DNA of 64,000 nucleotides. It comes from Bacteroides fluxus YIT 12057. GTDB taxonomy: Bacteria > Bacteroidota > Bacteroidia > Bacteroidales > Bacteroidaceae. This document shows, piece by piece, positions 45,460 through 54,464 of the stretch (positions are counted from its first letter, which is position 1; each line of letters opens with the position of its first letter). The stretch covers positions 78,687-142,686 of the forward strand of contig NZ_GL882623.1 in assembly GCF_000195635.1 (NCBI RefSeq), written 5' to 3'. The notes beneath the pieces were generated by a model. That model had not been told where the DNA came from and did no database searches. It saw only the letters and a list, made by a program, of their open reading frames with translations. The translations under genes were made by a program, and so were the position numbers.

Positions 45460-45647
45460 ATTGAAGGCAATGGCAAAGAAGGCAAAGCCTCCATCATAAA
45501 GTTTAAAAACGTAATTTATCCGTCATGCTGTCACGAAATGCACTCTATTGACTTGATACATAGATATCTATCCCGTGACGGATACCCGTGATGGATACGT
45601 GATGGCTCCTTTATCTGTCAAACAGACTACAAATAAGGAATTGATCA

Positions 45648-46775
45648 TTATTTGGATTGTTTCAGTAACCATATTTCAAAAAACTTGTCGTAGGCTTTGT
45701 ATTCTCCAAGTTCACAAGTGACAAAATCCTTGTCCAGCAATCCTTTTATGGCTCCTTGTACTGAACTGGCCGTTAACTTATAGGTTTTCAAGAATCTGGA
45801 AGAAGTAATTTCCTTTGCTTTTCTCTCTTTACAAATGGCAAACAATACTTCTTTTTGTTTTGGAGGAAGTTGATAAAGAAGAGAAGAATAAGTAAAATTC
45901 AACTGAGACAGAATATTTTCAATTGCTATGTTCACTTTGTCTGCCGTACAAATGTCACCTATGTCTGTCATTGCATACAATGAGTTGGAAATAAACTGAA
46001 TATACCATGTTATACCTTCAAAACGCTCATATACGTTTTGAATAGTTTCTTCTGTAATGTCTTTATTGGCTACGATGAAATGTTTCCTAATAAATTTCGT
46101 ATATGTCCGCATGTCTATTGGATGTAATTCCATGATAGCTGTACTTTGATAAAAAGGACGTGCTGGACTCGTGAATATTTCGCCCATCATATGTCGTTGG
46201 GAACCTGCATAAATAAATCTTGCATTGGTACAATGCTGAATGTGGGTACGCAACATAGCCTCAACGTTTTTTTCCGGATATTTGGCAATGGCTTGAAATT
46301 CGTCAATAGAGACCAAACAAGGTCTGTCAGCTTTCTCCAAATAATAAAAAATTTCATCCAAAGTAATGGAAGGAGTTTTTATATCTCCCATTTCCAAATT
46401 CCAGCCAGGATTTCCTGCGAAATCAAACGAAATTCCAGCCCGAAGTGATGATAAGCAACTTAAAAATAAATCCCACGCTTTTCTGCCTCGTGGTTTCAAG
46501 CCATTCAGAATTCCTTTGCCAAGTTCGAAAACAAACTCCTGTAGATTTTTAGTTGCATATACATCGATCAAAAAGGTATAATATTTATCCCCGATATGTT
46601 TTTGATGGAAACAATGCTCTATTAAGCCCGTCTTTCCTAAACGACGAGGAGATATTAAAGCTACATTGTTACCATTTGTGATATAACGGGTTAATGTTTC
46701 TGTTTCAGTTACACGATCACAAAAATATGCAGCGGATACATATCCATTGGTTATAAAAGGGTTATTTTTCTCCAT
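45648..46775 (-). CDS. AAA-type ATP-binding protein (archaeal-ATPase-like) between cassettes
   Basis: A 375-aa STAND/archaeal-type ATPase. Walker A is ISPRRLGKTGLIEH near residues 40-55, Walker B is CLVSIDEFQAI, and a sensor-like IYAGSQRHMM follows. A winged-helix-like C-terminus (LPPKQKEVLFAICKERKA, SVQGAIKGLLDKDFV) completes it. It has no signal peptide. A TACTTTTG promoter element lies at 46793-46800. It reads against the cassettes. Relatives occur as scattered single genes in Bacteroidales, function unknown. The decayed homologue at 40283 suggests the gene travelled or duplicated with a cassette. Confidence 0.85.
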   Translation of the reverse strand: MEKNNPFITNGYVSAAYFCDRVTETETLTRYITNGNNVALISPRRLGKTGLIEHCFHQKHIGDKYYTFLIDVYATKNLQEFVFELGKGILNGLKPRGRKAWDLFLSCLSSLRAGISFDFAGNPGWNLEMGDIKTPSITLDEIFYYLEKADRPCLVSIDEFQAIAKYPEKNVEAMLRTHIQHCTNARFIYAGSQRHMMGEIFTSPARPFYQSTAIMELHPIDMRTYTKFIRKHFIVANKDITEETIQNVYERFEGITWYIQFISNSLYAMTDIGDICTADKVNIAIENILSQLNFTYSSLLYQLPPKQKEVLFAICKERKAKEITSSRFLKTYKLTASSVQGAIKGLLDKDFVTCELGEYKAYDKFFEIWLLKQSK

Positions 46776-46792
46776 AAAGTGAATGTTTTACA

Positions 46793-46800
46793 CAAAAGTA
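46793..46800 (-). promoter_or_regulatory. Putative promoter -7 element of the ATPase gene
   Basis: The minus strand reads TACTTTTG, 18 bp before the ATG. It shows that the ATPase can be transcribed independently of the shufflon promoter. Confidence 0.45.
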
Positions 46801-47300
46801 ATTATAGCTTTATTATAATACAAATATCATAATGCTTTTTTATAGATTCTCTAGTCTAATTTCATATAAATAGAAAGAATTAGAATTCCATTTTCTATTT
46901 TATAATAAGTAAGCGATGACTTTATGGTGAAAAACAGACTTCTAATTTATGGTAAAGTTTCATGTTTTTTAAATAATTAGTGCTGGAAATAAAATTAACA
47001 ACTAAGGAAATGTTATCAAAATAAAGAACTGAAAAGACTGTTAATGATAAATCAAGTAATTTATTTTTAGAAATTACTCCTTATAAAAATGGCAAGTATG
47101 TTGCTGATAGATGTGTTTCCTTGAAAACCGACTTTAACATGTTAATAATAAGGTTATTATCTAATATTATAGTAGAAGTTCGGTAGGAGTTTATTATTTA
47201 TATACCTATCTATACAGCCTTATAAGCAAGGTTAAGTATATGAAAATAGTATTTGACTATCCTTTTACTATATTGAAAATCAATAATATACCTATATTGT
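46801..47300. other. AT-rich spacer before cassette 3
   Basis: About 500 bp without a convincing gene, RNA or repeat. No start codon joins in frame to the susC body that begins at the core. Confidence 0.5.
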
Positions 47301-47328
47301 AGTTCCGCGAAAACTTTGGTGATTTCTT
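47301..47328 (+). repeat. Recombination core, cassette 3
   Basis: 28 bp identical to the other cores. Right of it the sequence diverges at once (TTGTAGGTATGCG against ACATTGGTATGCA), which sets the right edge of the shared core. Confidence 0.9.
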
Positions 47329-50240
47329 TTGTAGGTATGCGTACGCAAGAGCTTGCTATTAAGCCTAATATGAAAGTGTTGCTTAAGTCTGATTCTGAGT
47401 TGCTTGATGAGGTAATGGTAGTAGCTTATGGTACAGCCAAAAAATCATCTTTTACGGGTTCGGCCTCTACCATTGACAGCAAGAAACTGGCATCTCGTCC
47501 CATTACGAATGTTACTAAAGGCTTGGAAGGACAAACTACTGGTGTCTTGACTACTTCCGGTTCCGGACAGCCCGGTGAATCTTCCTCGGTGGTGATTCGC
47601 GGTTTTGGTTCTATCAATGCCTCAAAAAATCCGTTGTATGTAGTGGACGGTATTCCTTTTGATGGTTCTTTAAGCTCTATCAACCCTTCTGATATTGAAA
47701 CCATGACTATTCTGAAAGATGCGTCGGCAGGTGCTCTTTACGGTGCCCGCGGTGCCAATGGTGTGGTGATGATTACTACTAAGAAAGGTAAAGAAGGCAA
47801 AACGCAAGTAAACTTACGTTCTACTGTAGGATGGGCTTCGCGTGCCATTAAGGAATATGATATGCTCGACCAAAAAGAGTTCGTCCAATTGAGCTATGAA
47901 GCATTGCGCAATGGCTATGTGTTTGAAAACGGCTATTCATGGGCCAATGCTGAAAGCACGGCCCGCGAACGTTTGGGTGCCACGCTCGGTGGTGAACGCT
48001 ACAATCCTTTCAAAAACTATGCTTGGAATGAGATTATCAATCCGGAAACCGGTCAGGTACAAGCAGATGCTCAATCTGCATGGAATGAAAGCTGGATGGA
48101 CGCTTTGCAGAAGAATGATGCGTTCCGCCATGAACATCAGCTGTCTTTGAGTGGTGGTAACGAAAAAACGAAATATATGTTTTCTTTGGGTTACTTAAAT
48201 GAAGATGGTATTCTGACCTCTACCGGTTTTCAACGTTACAACGCACGTGCTAACGTCAGTTCTACTGTAACCGATTGGTTTACGGCTAATTTGAACACTT
48301 CGTTGGCTCACTCTTTGCAGAACTTCAGCGATTATTCCGGGAGTTCGGTATCAAATGTATGGTACTCGGCGCAGTTTGTTTCTCCTTTGTTCCCTATGTA
48401 TATGAAAGACCTGGAAGGGAAAAACATATTGGGTGAGGATGGCAGACCGCAGTTGGATTATGGTGAAAACGGACGTCCGGGCAGTTACAACGACTATAAC
48501 CCGCTGGGTGGTTTGCTCGATGATAAATCGGATGTGAAAAATGACGTAGCCAGTGTGCGTACCGGATTGACATTTGGTTCGGACAGCGATAATTTTGGGA
48601 TATTTAAAGGTCTGAAGCTTGCTTTGAATTTCGGTGTGGATTATCGCAATCAGCTACAAAAAGCATATATGAATATGCACCACGGTAATCAAGCTACTGC
48701 CGGTGGTTTATTGATGAAGTATAATACTCGTATGCAGAGTTATACCTTCAATCAATTGCTGACGTGGAACCGTTCGTTCGGCATGCACAATTTTGACCTT
48801 TTGGCTGGTCACGAATTCTATGCATACAAATATGAATATATGAATGCGGGAAAGACCAACCTGGTTGACGGTATTCTTGAATTGCGTCCGGGTACAACTC
48901 TTTATAGTGCGGATTCTTATACCAATAATTATAGAATAGAATCATGGTTGGGGCGTTTTAACTACAACTATGACGAGAAATATTATTTCTCTGCTTCTTT
49001 GCGTACAGACGGCTCTTCCCGTTTCTATAAAGACAACCGTTGGGGTACTTTCTGGTCGTTGGGCGGTAACTGGCGCATCTCCCGTGAAGCTTTTATGGAA
49101 GACGTGGAATGGGTGAAAAATCTTTCATTGAAAGTAAGTTACGGTGAGCAAGGTAATGATAATATAGGTAGCCTGTATGCTTGGCAGAGCTTGTATGACT
49201 TGAGTTGGGCCAATGCCTCCCAAATCGGTGGTATGGTCAGCTCTTTGGAAAATAAAAATGTTTCTTGGGAAAAGAATGGCAACTTCAATGTCGGGGTAGA
49301 GGCCAGTCTGTTTGACGACTTTATCAACTTGAGTGTGGAGTATTTCAACCGTAAAACCAAGAACATGCTGCTTTCTTATCCCATGGCTACTTCTACGGGA
49401 TTCAATGGCTACAACGCCAACGTAGGTGATATGCGCAATTCCGGTGTGGAAGCAGAAATCAAAATCAGCCCCATCAGAACTAACGATGTGAAATGGAACA
49501 TTACGTTGATGGGTTCTCATGTAAAGAACAAAGTGCTGAAATTGACCGGCGAGACTCCCGAAATTATCTCGGGCATTTACAGTACCAAAGAAGGTTCACC
49601 CATCAATACATTCTATATGGCGAAGTCGGCAGGCGTTGATCCCGCAACCGGTGCACAGCTCTATTGGGTGTACGATAAGGATGAACACGGTAATATCGTG
49701 AACGAACGTATCAGCAGTGACTACACCAAGGCTGCCAACAGCAAATATTATCAGGGTAATCGTATTCCCGATTTGTATGGAAGCATCGCTACGGACTTGT
49801 CTTGGAAAGGATTCGACTTGAATATACTGACCACTTACTCCATTGGCGGCAAAGTGTTTGACGGATTGTATCAAGGCTCGATGAACAATATGTATTATAA
49901 CGCCAACTGGAACAAACACGCTCTGCGTCGCTGGCAGAAGCCGGGAGACGTAACGGATGTTCCTCGTATTGAGGTAGGTGGAAAGTCAACGACTACCAAC
50001 CGCTTCTTGGTGGATGCTTCTTATTTCTCTATCAAGAACATCACGTTGGGATATACGTTGCCGAAGGCGTGGATGAATAAAGTTAAACTGAACTCGGTAC
50101 GTATATTTACTTCGGTAGATAACTTGGCACTGTTTACTCATCTGGACGGTATGGATCCGCAATACAACTTCTCCGGTCAGACGGATTATGCTTATTCTCC
50201 TAACAAGACTTGGTCTGTAGGTTTTGATATTAATTTCTAA
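47301..50240 (+). CDS. Silent SusC body, cassette 3 (headless)
   Basis: An open frame of 979 codons from the core (SSAKTLVISFVGMRTQELA). It has no ATG start or signal peptide. It has TonB box EVMVVAYGT, a plug with VVIRGFGSINASKNPLYVVDG-type and TILKDASAGALYGARGANGV segments, and a complete barrel ending WSVGFDINF. With the head it would be 1046 aa. Base composition is less A/T rich than cassette 1, so the cassettes may have separate origins. Confidence 0.88.
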   Translation, partial: SSAKTLVISFVGMRTQELAIKPNMKVLLKSDSELLDEVMVVAYGTAKKSSFTGSASTIDSKKLASRPITNVTKGLEGQTTGVLTTSGSGQPGESSSVVIRGFGSINASKNPLYVVDGIPFDGSLSSINPSDIETMTILKDASAGALYGARGANGVVMITTKKGKEGKTQVNLRSTVGWASRAIKEYDMLDQKEFVQLSYEALRNGYVFENGYSWANAESTARERLGATLGGERYNPFKNYAWNEIINPETGQVQADAQSAWNESWMDALQKNDAFRHEHQLSLSGGNEKTKYMFSLGYLNEDGILTSTGFQRYNARANVSSTVTDWFTANLNTSLAHSLQNFSDYSGSSVSNVWYSAQFVSPLFPMYMKDLEGKNILGEDGRPQLDYGENGRPGSYNDYNPLGGLLDDKSDVKNDVASVRTGLTFGSDSDNFGIFKGLKLALNFGVDYRNQLQKAYMNMHHGNQATAGGLLMKYNTRMQSYTFNQLLTWNRSFGMHNFDLLAGHEFYAYKYEYMNAGKTNLVDGILELRPGTTLYSADSYTNNYRIESWLGRFNYNYDEKYYFSASLRTDGSSRFYKDNRWGTFWSLGGNWRISREAFMEDVEWVKNLSLKVSYGEQGNDNIGSLYAWQSLYDLSWANASQIGGMVSSLENKNVSWEKNGNFNVGVEASLFDDFINLSVEYFNRKTKNMLLSYPMATSTGFNGYNANVGDMRNSGVEAEIKISPIRTNDVKWNITLMGSHVKNKVLKLTGETPEIISGIYSTKEGSPINTFYMAKSAGVDPATGAQLYWVYDKDEHGNIVNERISSDYTKAANSKYYQGNRIPDLYGSIATDLSWKGFDLNILTTYSIGGKVFDGLYQGSMNNMYYNANWNKHALRRWQKPGDVTDVPRIEVGGKSTTTNRFLVDASYFSIKNITLGYTLPKAWMNKVKLNSVRIFTSVDNLALFTHLDGMDPQYNFSGQTDYAYSPNKTWSVGFDINF

Positions 50241-50259
50241 CTTCTAAACTGATATAACA

Positions 50260-51801
50260 ATGAAATCTATATTTAAATATATGTTTGTAGGGCTGCTCTC
50301 CTGTGGTACGTTGACTTCTTGCTTGGATGGCGCTTTAGAGACATTTCCCACCGACTCAATGTCGGGTGATGGCTTGTTGAGCAACGCTTCTTCGGCCTTG
50401 GTTCCTTTGAATGGGGTGTATCGCTCCATGTATTCGGCTTGGTCACCTTCGGGAAATACTCACCAAGCTTTTGGCATTTCGGCGTACACCTTGATGGCGG
50501 ATGTTATGGGTGAGGACCATATTATGGCCGATCAAGGCAGTGGTTGGTTCTGGTACGATTGCCTTTACAATGTAAAGCCGAGATACACTTCAAAGTCATG
50601 GCGCTCTTATGATTTATGGAATGCTTACTACACTTGGGTGTCGAATGCCAACTATATTTTGGCAGCCGAAACAACGATGGGGGGCGCTACCGCTGATGTA
50701 AACTATGTAATCGGTCAGGCATACGCCATTCGTGCTTACTCTTATTTTATGTTGGCGCAGAGTTTTGCCCGCACTTACAAAGGGCATGAAACGGAACCTT
50801 GTTGCCCTATCTATACAGAACCTACTGTAGCTGGTACTGAAGGTCAGCCTCGTGCGACAGTACAAGCTGTTTACGATCAGATCACTTCTGATATAGATAA
50901 AGCTGTTGAACTCTTGGAAGGTACCAAGACGAAACATATCAGCCACATGGGATATGCCGTGGCTTTAGGTATCAAGGCGCGCATTGCGCTGGTAATGGAA
51001 GAATGGAATACGGCTAAAGAAGCTGCTCATGAGGCGATTAAGGCTAGCGGATGTGTGATTATTCCGGTAGATCAGTTTAAAGGCGTGAATAGCACTAAGG
51101 CTAAAAATGTGATGTGGGGAGCGGAAATTATTGCCGACCAGTCAGGTATGTATGCCAGCTTTTTCTCACACATGGATGCTTCGGCAGGCAAATATGGGCA
51201 AAGTGCCTTGAAGCAAATTAATAAAGAACTTTATGCTAAGATGGGGAGCGAAGATGCCCGTAAGGTTTGGTGGAATCCTGCCGACAAAGCGAATGAAAAC
51301 GGTGGTTACCAACAAGAAAAGTTTAAGTTCTCTGATATTAAGACTTGGATGGGCGACTACGTGTGGATGCGCGTAGAAGAGATGTACTTGATTGCCGCTG
51401 AGGCTGAATGCCGTTTGGGTGGTGCTGAAGAGGCCAATGCCATAAAAGACTTGATGGCACTCATGGCAAAGCGTGACAAAAATTATAAATGTGAGAAAAG
51501 CGGTACGGCTTTAGGAGTACTCTCTTCGGACGAAACGGGTTCGCTGCTCGAAGAAATCATTACGCAACGTCGTATTGAACTGTGGGGAGAAACCGGACGT
51601 ATCTACGACCTTCGCCGCTTGAAACAAGGTTTCCGTCGTACCTCTGCAATGGGGTGGCCGAAGGATGCGTTGCTGGGTAACCGTCCTACTAACGACCCTG
51701 AATGTTATATGTGGGTGTTGACAATTCCGCAAAGTGAATTTGACGGGAACGTGAACATGGATCCTGAAAGTGACCAAAACCCTACGGGAGACTATAAATA
51801 A
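50260..51801 (+). CDS. SusD/RagB family lipoprotein, cassette 3
   Basis: A 513-aa SusD-like protein with lipobox GTLTSC (C21). SusD core blocks are seen: GQAYAIRAYSYFMLAQSF, ALGIKARIALVMEEWNTAKEA, VRVEEMYLIAAEAE-like and TQRRIELWGETGRIYDLRRL. The C-terminus ends DPESDQNPTGDYK. It lies 19 bp after the silent susC and 32 bp before a third gene. Confidence 0.94.
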   Translation: MKSIFKYMFVGLLSCGTLTSCLDGALETFPTDSMSGDGLLSNASSALVPLNGVYRSMYSAWSPSGNTHQAFGISAYTLMADVMGEDHIMADQGSGWFWYDCLYNVKPRYTSKSWRSYDLWNAYYTWVSNANYILAAETTMGGATADVNYVIGQAYAIRAYSYFMLAQSFARTYKGHETEPCCPIYTEPTVAGTEGQPRATVQAVYDQITSDIDKAVELLEGTKTKHISHMGYAVALGIKARIALVMEEWNTAKEAAHEAIKASGCVIIPVDQFKGVNSTKAKNVMWGAEIIADQSGMYASFFSHMDASAGKYGQSALKQINKELYAKMGSEDARKVWWNPADKANENGGYQQEKFKFSDIKTWMGDYVWMRVEEMYLIAAEAECRLGGAEEANAIKDLMALMAKRDKNYKCEKSGTALGVLSSDETGSLLEEIITQRRIELWGETGRIYDLRRLKQGFRRTSAMGWPKDALLGNRPTNDPECYMWVLTIPQSEFDGNVNMDPESDQNPTGDYK

Positions 51802-51833
51802 TCGAAGATGTATTAATATTAACAGTATAAATC

Positions 51834-52706
51834 ATGAAATATTTAAATAAAACTTTAGCATCCTTGTTGTTGCTGACTGCTATCCTGTTTGTCGGTTGTA
51901 ACACAGAGCAGGAAGGTGCTATTTACAAGGCAGACGAACAAAGTTTCAGCTTTGGAACTTCAGCTTTGGCTGATCAGGTTGTAACGGTGGGAAAACCTGA
52001 TTTTACCGTAGATTTGTATCGTGCGAAACTTGGCGAGCCTGCTTCCGGAAACATTGCTCTTTTCGCCTATAAGTTGGCCTCTGACGGAAAAACAAAAATT
52101 CCTCAAGAAGGTTACTCTGTAAGTAACTACAATTTTGATGCGGATTCCGGTATTGCCCAAGTTACGGTCAATGCCGAGCCGCTGGCTGTAGGAGACCATG
52201 TGAAAATAGAACTGACGGTTGAAACAGATGGTGTGGCGTTGAGTGGATCTACGGTAGCTACTATGTCGGTAACGAAAGATTATAGTTGGAAGCCGATTGG
52301 AACAGGCGTTTGGAAAGATGGCATCGTTTGCTCGCTGTTTGGTGTACCTGTCGGTGTAACTTGGGAAGTGGAAGTAGAAGAAGCTGTAGAATTGTCCGGC
52401 ATGTATCGTGTTATTAATCCTTATGGATATGGAAAATGTCCGTGGGTAGAAGAAAGCGAAGTAACCATTGACCCTTGCTATGTGAAAATCAACGCAAGTA
52501 ATCCGGATAAGGTGTCTTTGGCCAATCAGAAGTTGGGCTTTGCCTGGGATTACGGTGAATTCATGGCGGGTTCAACGCAAAATGTCGGTTACCCGGGAGA
52601 TTTCGGTACTAAAGTGGGTAAGGACATTGATTTTGGTGCATTGTTTGTTGCTATGGGAGGAGATATTTATACGATTACTGCCGGTGGCGGTTTGACATTG
52701 CCGTAA
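51834..52706 (+). CDS. Surface lipoprotein of cassette 3 (Calx-beta-like N-terminus)
   Basis: A 290-aa protein with lipobox ILFVGC (C22) followed by NTEQEG. Residues 35-140 have the strand pattern of Calx-beta/DUF1735-like domains (VTVGKPDFTVDLYRAKLGE, GIAQVTVNAEPLAVGDHVKIEL). The second half is beta-rich and unassigned. It is the counterpart of the 27897-28805 lipoprotein in the expressed operon. Cassettes 1 and 2 lack such a gene. It ends before a 15-bp perfect hairpin. Confidence 0.8.
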   Translation: MKYLNKTLASLLLLTAILFVGCNTEQEGAIYKADEQSFSFGTSALADQVVTVGKPDFTVDLYRAKLGEPASGNIALFAYKLASDGKTKIPQEGYSVSNYNFDADSGIAQVTVNAEPLAVGDHVKIELTVETDGVALSGSTVATMSVTKDYSWKPIGTGVWKDGIVCSLFGVPVGVTWEVEVEEAVELSGMYRVINPYGYGKCPWVEESEVTIDPCYVKINASNPDKVSLANQKLGFAWDYGEFMAGSTQNVGYPGDFGTKVGKDIDFGALFVAMGGDIYTITAGGGLTLP

Positions 52707-52746
52707 GCGATATAGGATTTATCTGTAATCCTAAAATGAATATTGG

Positions 52747-52785
52747 ACAGGAGAAGACAATCCCATTGTCTTCTCCTGTTTGTGT
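52747..52785 (+). terminator. Terminator of cassette 3
   Basis: 15-bp perfect stem (52747-52761 with 52765-52779) with a CCC loop. The downstream U-run is short. Confidence 0.75.
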
Positions 52786-52789
52786 TGTA

Positions 52790-53060
52790 CGCTTGGCATG
52801 GGCGTAATCTTACGGGGGTAAGTCCTTGACGAACCCTAATAGTGGGAATCGTGTAACCAAAAGCAAGGAGGTCCATAGTGATGTGGAATCTGAAGGAAAC
52901 TTGCGGCAAAAGTCTGACTAGGCGAACTGAAATCAGATATAAGGCTAAAGTGTGAGGATGTACCTCGTAGTAGTGAAGAAATCTCTGTAATATAAAGTTG
53001 TAAAGCAGAATAAGAAGAACCGTGTTCTATTCGATTTATAGGTATAAGGATGAAGAATTA
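52790..53060 (+). mobile_element. Remnant resembling domain I of a group II intron
   Basis: The stretch contains blocks that resemble bacterial group II intron RNA: GGGGGTAAGTCC, CCTTGACGAACCC, GCAAGGAGGTCCATAGTG, GAATCTGAAGGAAACTTGCG, GGCAAAAGTCTGACTAGGCG and AGATATAAGGCTAAAGTGTG. No reverse transcriptase frame follows and I could not find a domain V hairpin. It therefore looks like a truncated 5' fragment at the edge of the shufflon. The assignment rests on pattern memory, not on a covariance search. Confidence 0.5.
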
Positions 53061-53093
53061 AAAGAATGTCCAACAAAATTCTATGAAAATCGT

Positions 53094-53101
53094 TATATTT
53101 G
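53094..53101 (+). promoter_or_regulatory. Putative hflX promoter -7 element
   Basis: TATATTTG fits TAnnTTTG and lies 48 bp before the hflX ATG. Confidence 0.5.
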
Positions 53102-53149
53102 CCACCAGGAACATAAATGGTATAATATATATAATAAGGTGTAGAAACT

Positions 53150-54412
53150 ATGGCTATGAAAGAATTTATAATCTCCGAAGTCCAGGCAGAAACGGCGGTA
53201 TTGGTAGGACTCATCACGAAAACCCAAGATGAGCGCAGGACTAACGAATACCTCGATGAGCTGGCATTCTTGGCTGAGACAGCCGGGGCGGAAGTTGTCA
53301 GACGATTTACTCAAAAGCTAGATCAGGCAAACTCGGTGACCTATGTAGGCAAGGGTAAACTGGAAGAGATAAAAGAATATATCAAGGGCGAAGAGGAAGC
53401 GGAGCGTGAAGTCGGTATGGTGATTTTCGATGATGAGCTCTCCGCAAAACAGATACGTAACATTGAGGCGGAGTTGAAGATAAAGATATTGGACCGTACT
53501 TCACTCATTCTCGATATCTTTGCGATGCGTGCGCAGACTGCCAATGCCAAGACACAGGTAGAACTGGCACAGTATAAGTATATGCTTCCCCGGTTGCAAC
53601 GTTTGTGGACCCACTTGGAACGCCAGGGTGGCGGTTCCGGAGCCGGTGGCGGTAAAGGTTCCGTAGGGCTTCGTGGTCCGGGTGAAACCCAGTTGGAGAT
53701 GGACCGTCGTATCATCCTGAACCGTATGTCGCTGTTGAAAGAACGTCTGGCGGAGATTGATAAGCAGAAATCCACACAACGGAAGAACCGCGGGCGAATG
53801 ATTCGTGTGGCACTGGTGGGATATACCAATGTCGGCAAATCTACTTTGATGAACTTGCTTGCCAAGAGTGAAGTCTTTGCGGAAAACAAACTGTTTGCAA
53901 CGTTGGACACGACGGTGCGTAAAGTGATTATCGAGAACCTGCCGTTCCTGTTGTCCGATACGGTCGGTTTTATCCGTAAGTTGCCCACTGATCTGGTAGA
54001 TTCTTTCAAATCTACCTTGGATGAAGTACGTGAAGCTGATTTGCTGTTGCATATCGTAGATATTTCCCATCCCGATTTTGAAGAACAGATAGAAGTTGTA
54101 AACAAGACTTTGGCAGATATCGGTGCCGCCGGTAAGCCCATGATTCTTGTATTCAATAAGATAGACGCTTATACTTATATAGAGAAAGCGGCTGACGACC
54201 TTACCCCCAGAACCAAGGAAAACTTGACACTTGAAGAACTGATGAAGACATGGATGGCAAAGATGGAGGATAACTGCCTCTTTATCTCTGCCCGTGAAAA
54301 AATCAACATGGAGGAGCTGAAGAGTGTAGTTTATCAGCGTGTAAAGGAACTGCACGTACAGAAGTACCCCTATAATGACTTTCTTTATCAGACCTACGAA
54401 GAAGAAGTTTAA
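53150..54412 (+). CDS. hflX: GTPase HflX
   Basis: A 420-aa ribosome-associated GTPase. The N-terminal HflX domain (TYVGKGKLEEIKEYI, FDDELSAKQIRNIE) is followed by the glycine-rich linker GGGSGAGGGKGSVGLRGPGE. The G domain has G1 GYTNVGKS near residue 223, G3 DTVGF near 270 and NKID near 337. HflX splits stalled or hibernating ribosomes. It marks the return to backbone DNA right of the shufflon. Confidence 0.96.
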   Translation: MAMKEFIISEVQAETAVLVGLITKTQDERRTNEYLDELAFLAETAGAEVVRRFTQKLDQANSVTYVGKGKLEEIKEYIKGEEEAEREVGMVIFDDELSAKQIRNIEAELKIKILDRTSLILDIFAMRAQTANAKTQVELAQYKYMLPRLQRLWTHLERQGGGSGAGGGKGSVGLRGPGETQLEMDRRIILNRMSLLKERLAEIDKQKSTQRKNRGRMIRVALVGYTNVGKSTLMNLLAKSEVFAENKLFATLDTTVRKVIIENLPFLLSDTVGFIRKLPTDLVDSFKSTLDEVREADLLLHIVDISHPDFEEQIEVVNKTLADIGAAGKPMILVFNKIDAYTYIEKAADDLTPRTKENLTLEELMKTWMAKMEDNCLFISAREKINMEELKSVVYQRVKELHVQKYPYNDFLYQTYEEEV

Positions 54413-54422
54413 TTTTAGTTGT

Positions 54423-54455
54423 GAGTTATAACTCATGACTCATAACTCATAACTC
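54423..54455. repeat. Short tandem repeat between hflX and the DUF4954 gene
   Basis: A perfect palindrome GAGTTATAACTC (54423-54434) runs into about 3.6 copies of the 7-nt unit ACTCATR (54431-54455). It can form a small hairpin just before the next ATG. Confidence 0.6.
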
Positions 54456-54464
54456 GTTATAAGG

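Larger units (their letters stand above)
30351..52706. other. SusC/SusD shufflon: one expressed locus, recombinase and three silent cassettes
   Basis: The expressed susC-susD operon reads left. Its 5' end and the recombinase sit in the centre, and three headless susC-susD cassettes read right. All four susC bodies begin at the same 28-bp core; the expressed copy is in inverted orientation to the other three. Recombination between head and cassette cores inverts 2.4, 8.0 or 14.2 kb and yields full-length products of 994 (present), 1072, 1017 or 1046 aa. Cassette cores are direct repeats of each other, so deletion is also possible. The mechanism is inferred from sequence geometry and from known SusC-type DNA inversions in Bacteroides. 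Confidence 0.85.

Noticed and set aside
45573..45605. Short CCGTGAYGGATA repeats after cassette 2
   Set aside because: Only two or three imperfect copies with no link to the recombination cores; probably chance or a decayed repeat.
35449..50240. Three susC copies regarded as ordinary 5'-truncated pseudogenes
   Set aside because: All three frames are fully open for about 950-1005 codons, begin at exactly the same 28-bp core and keep intact susD partners. Random truncation would not give a shared, in-frame, identical breakpoint.
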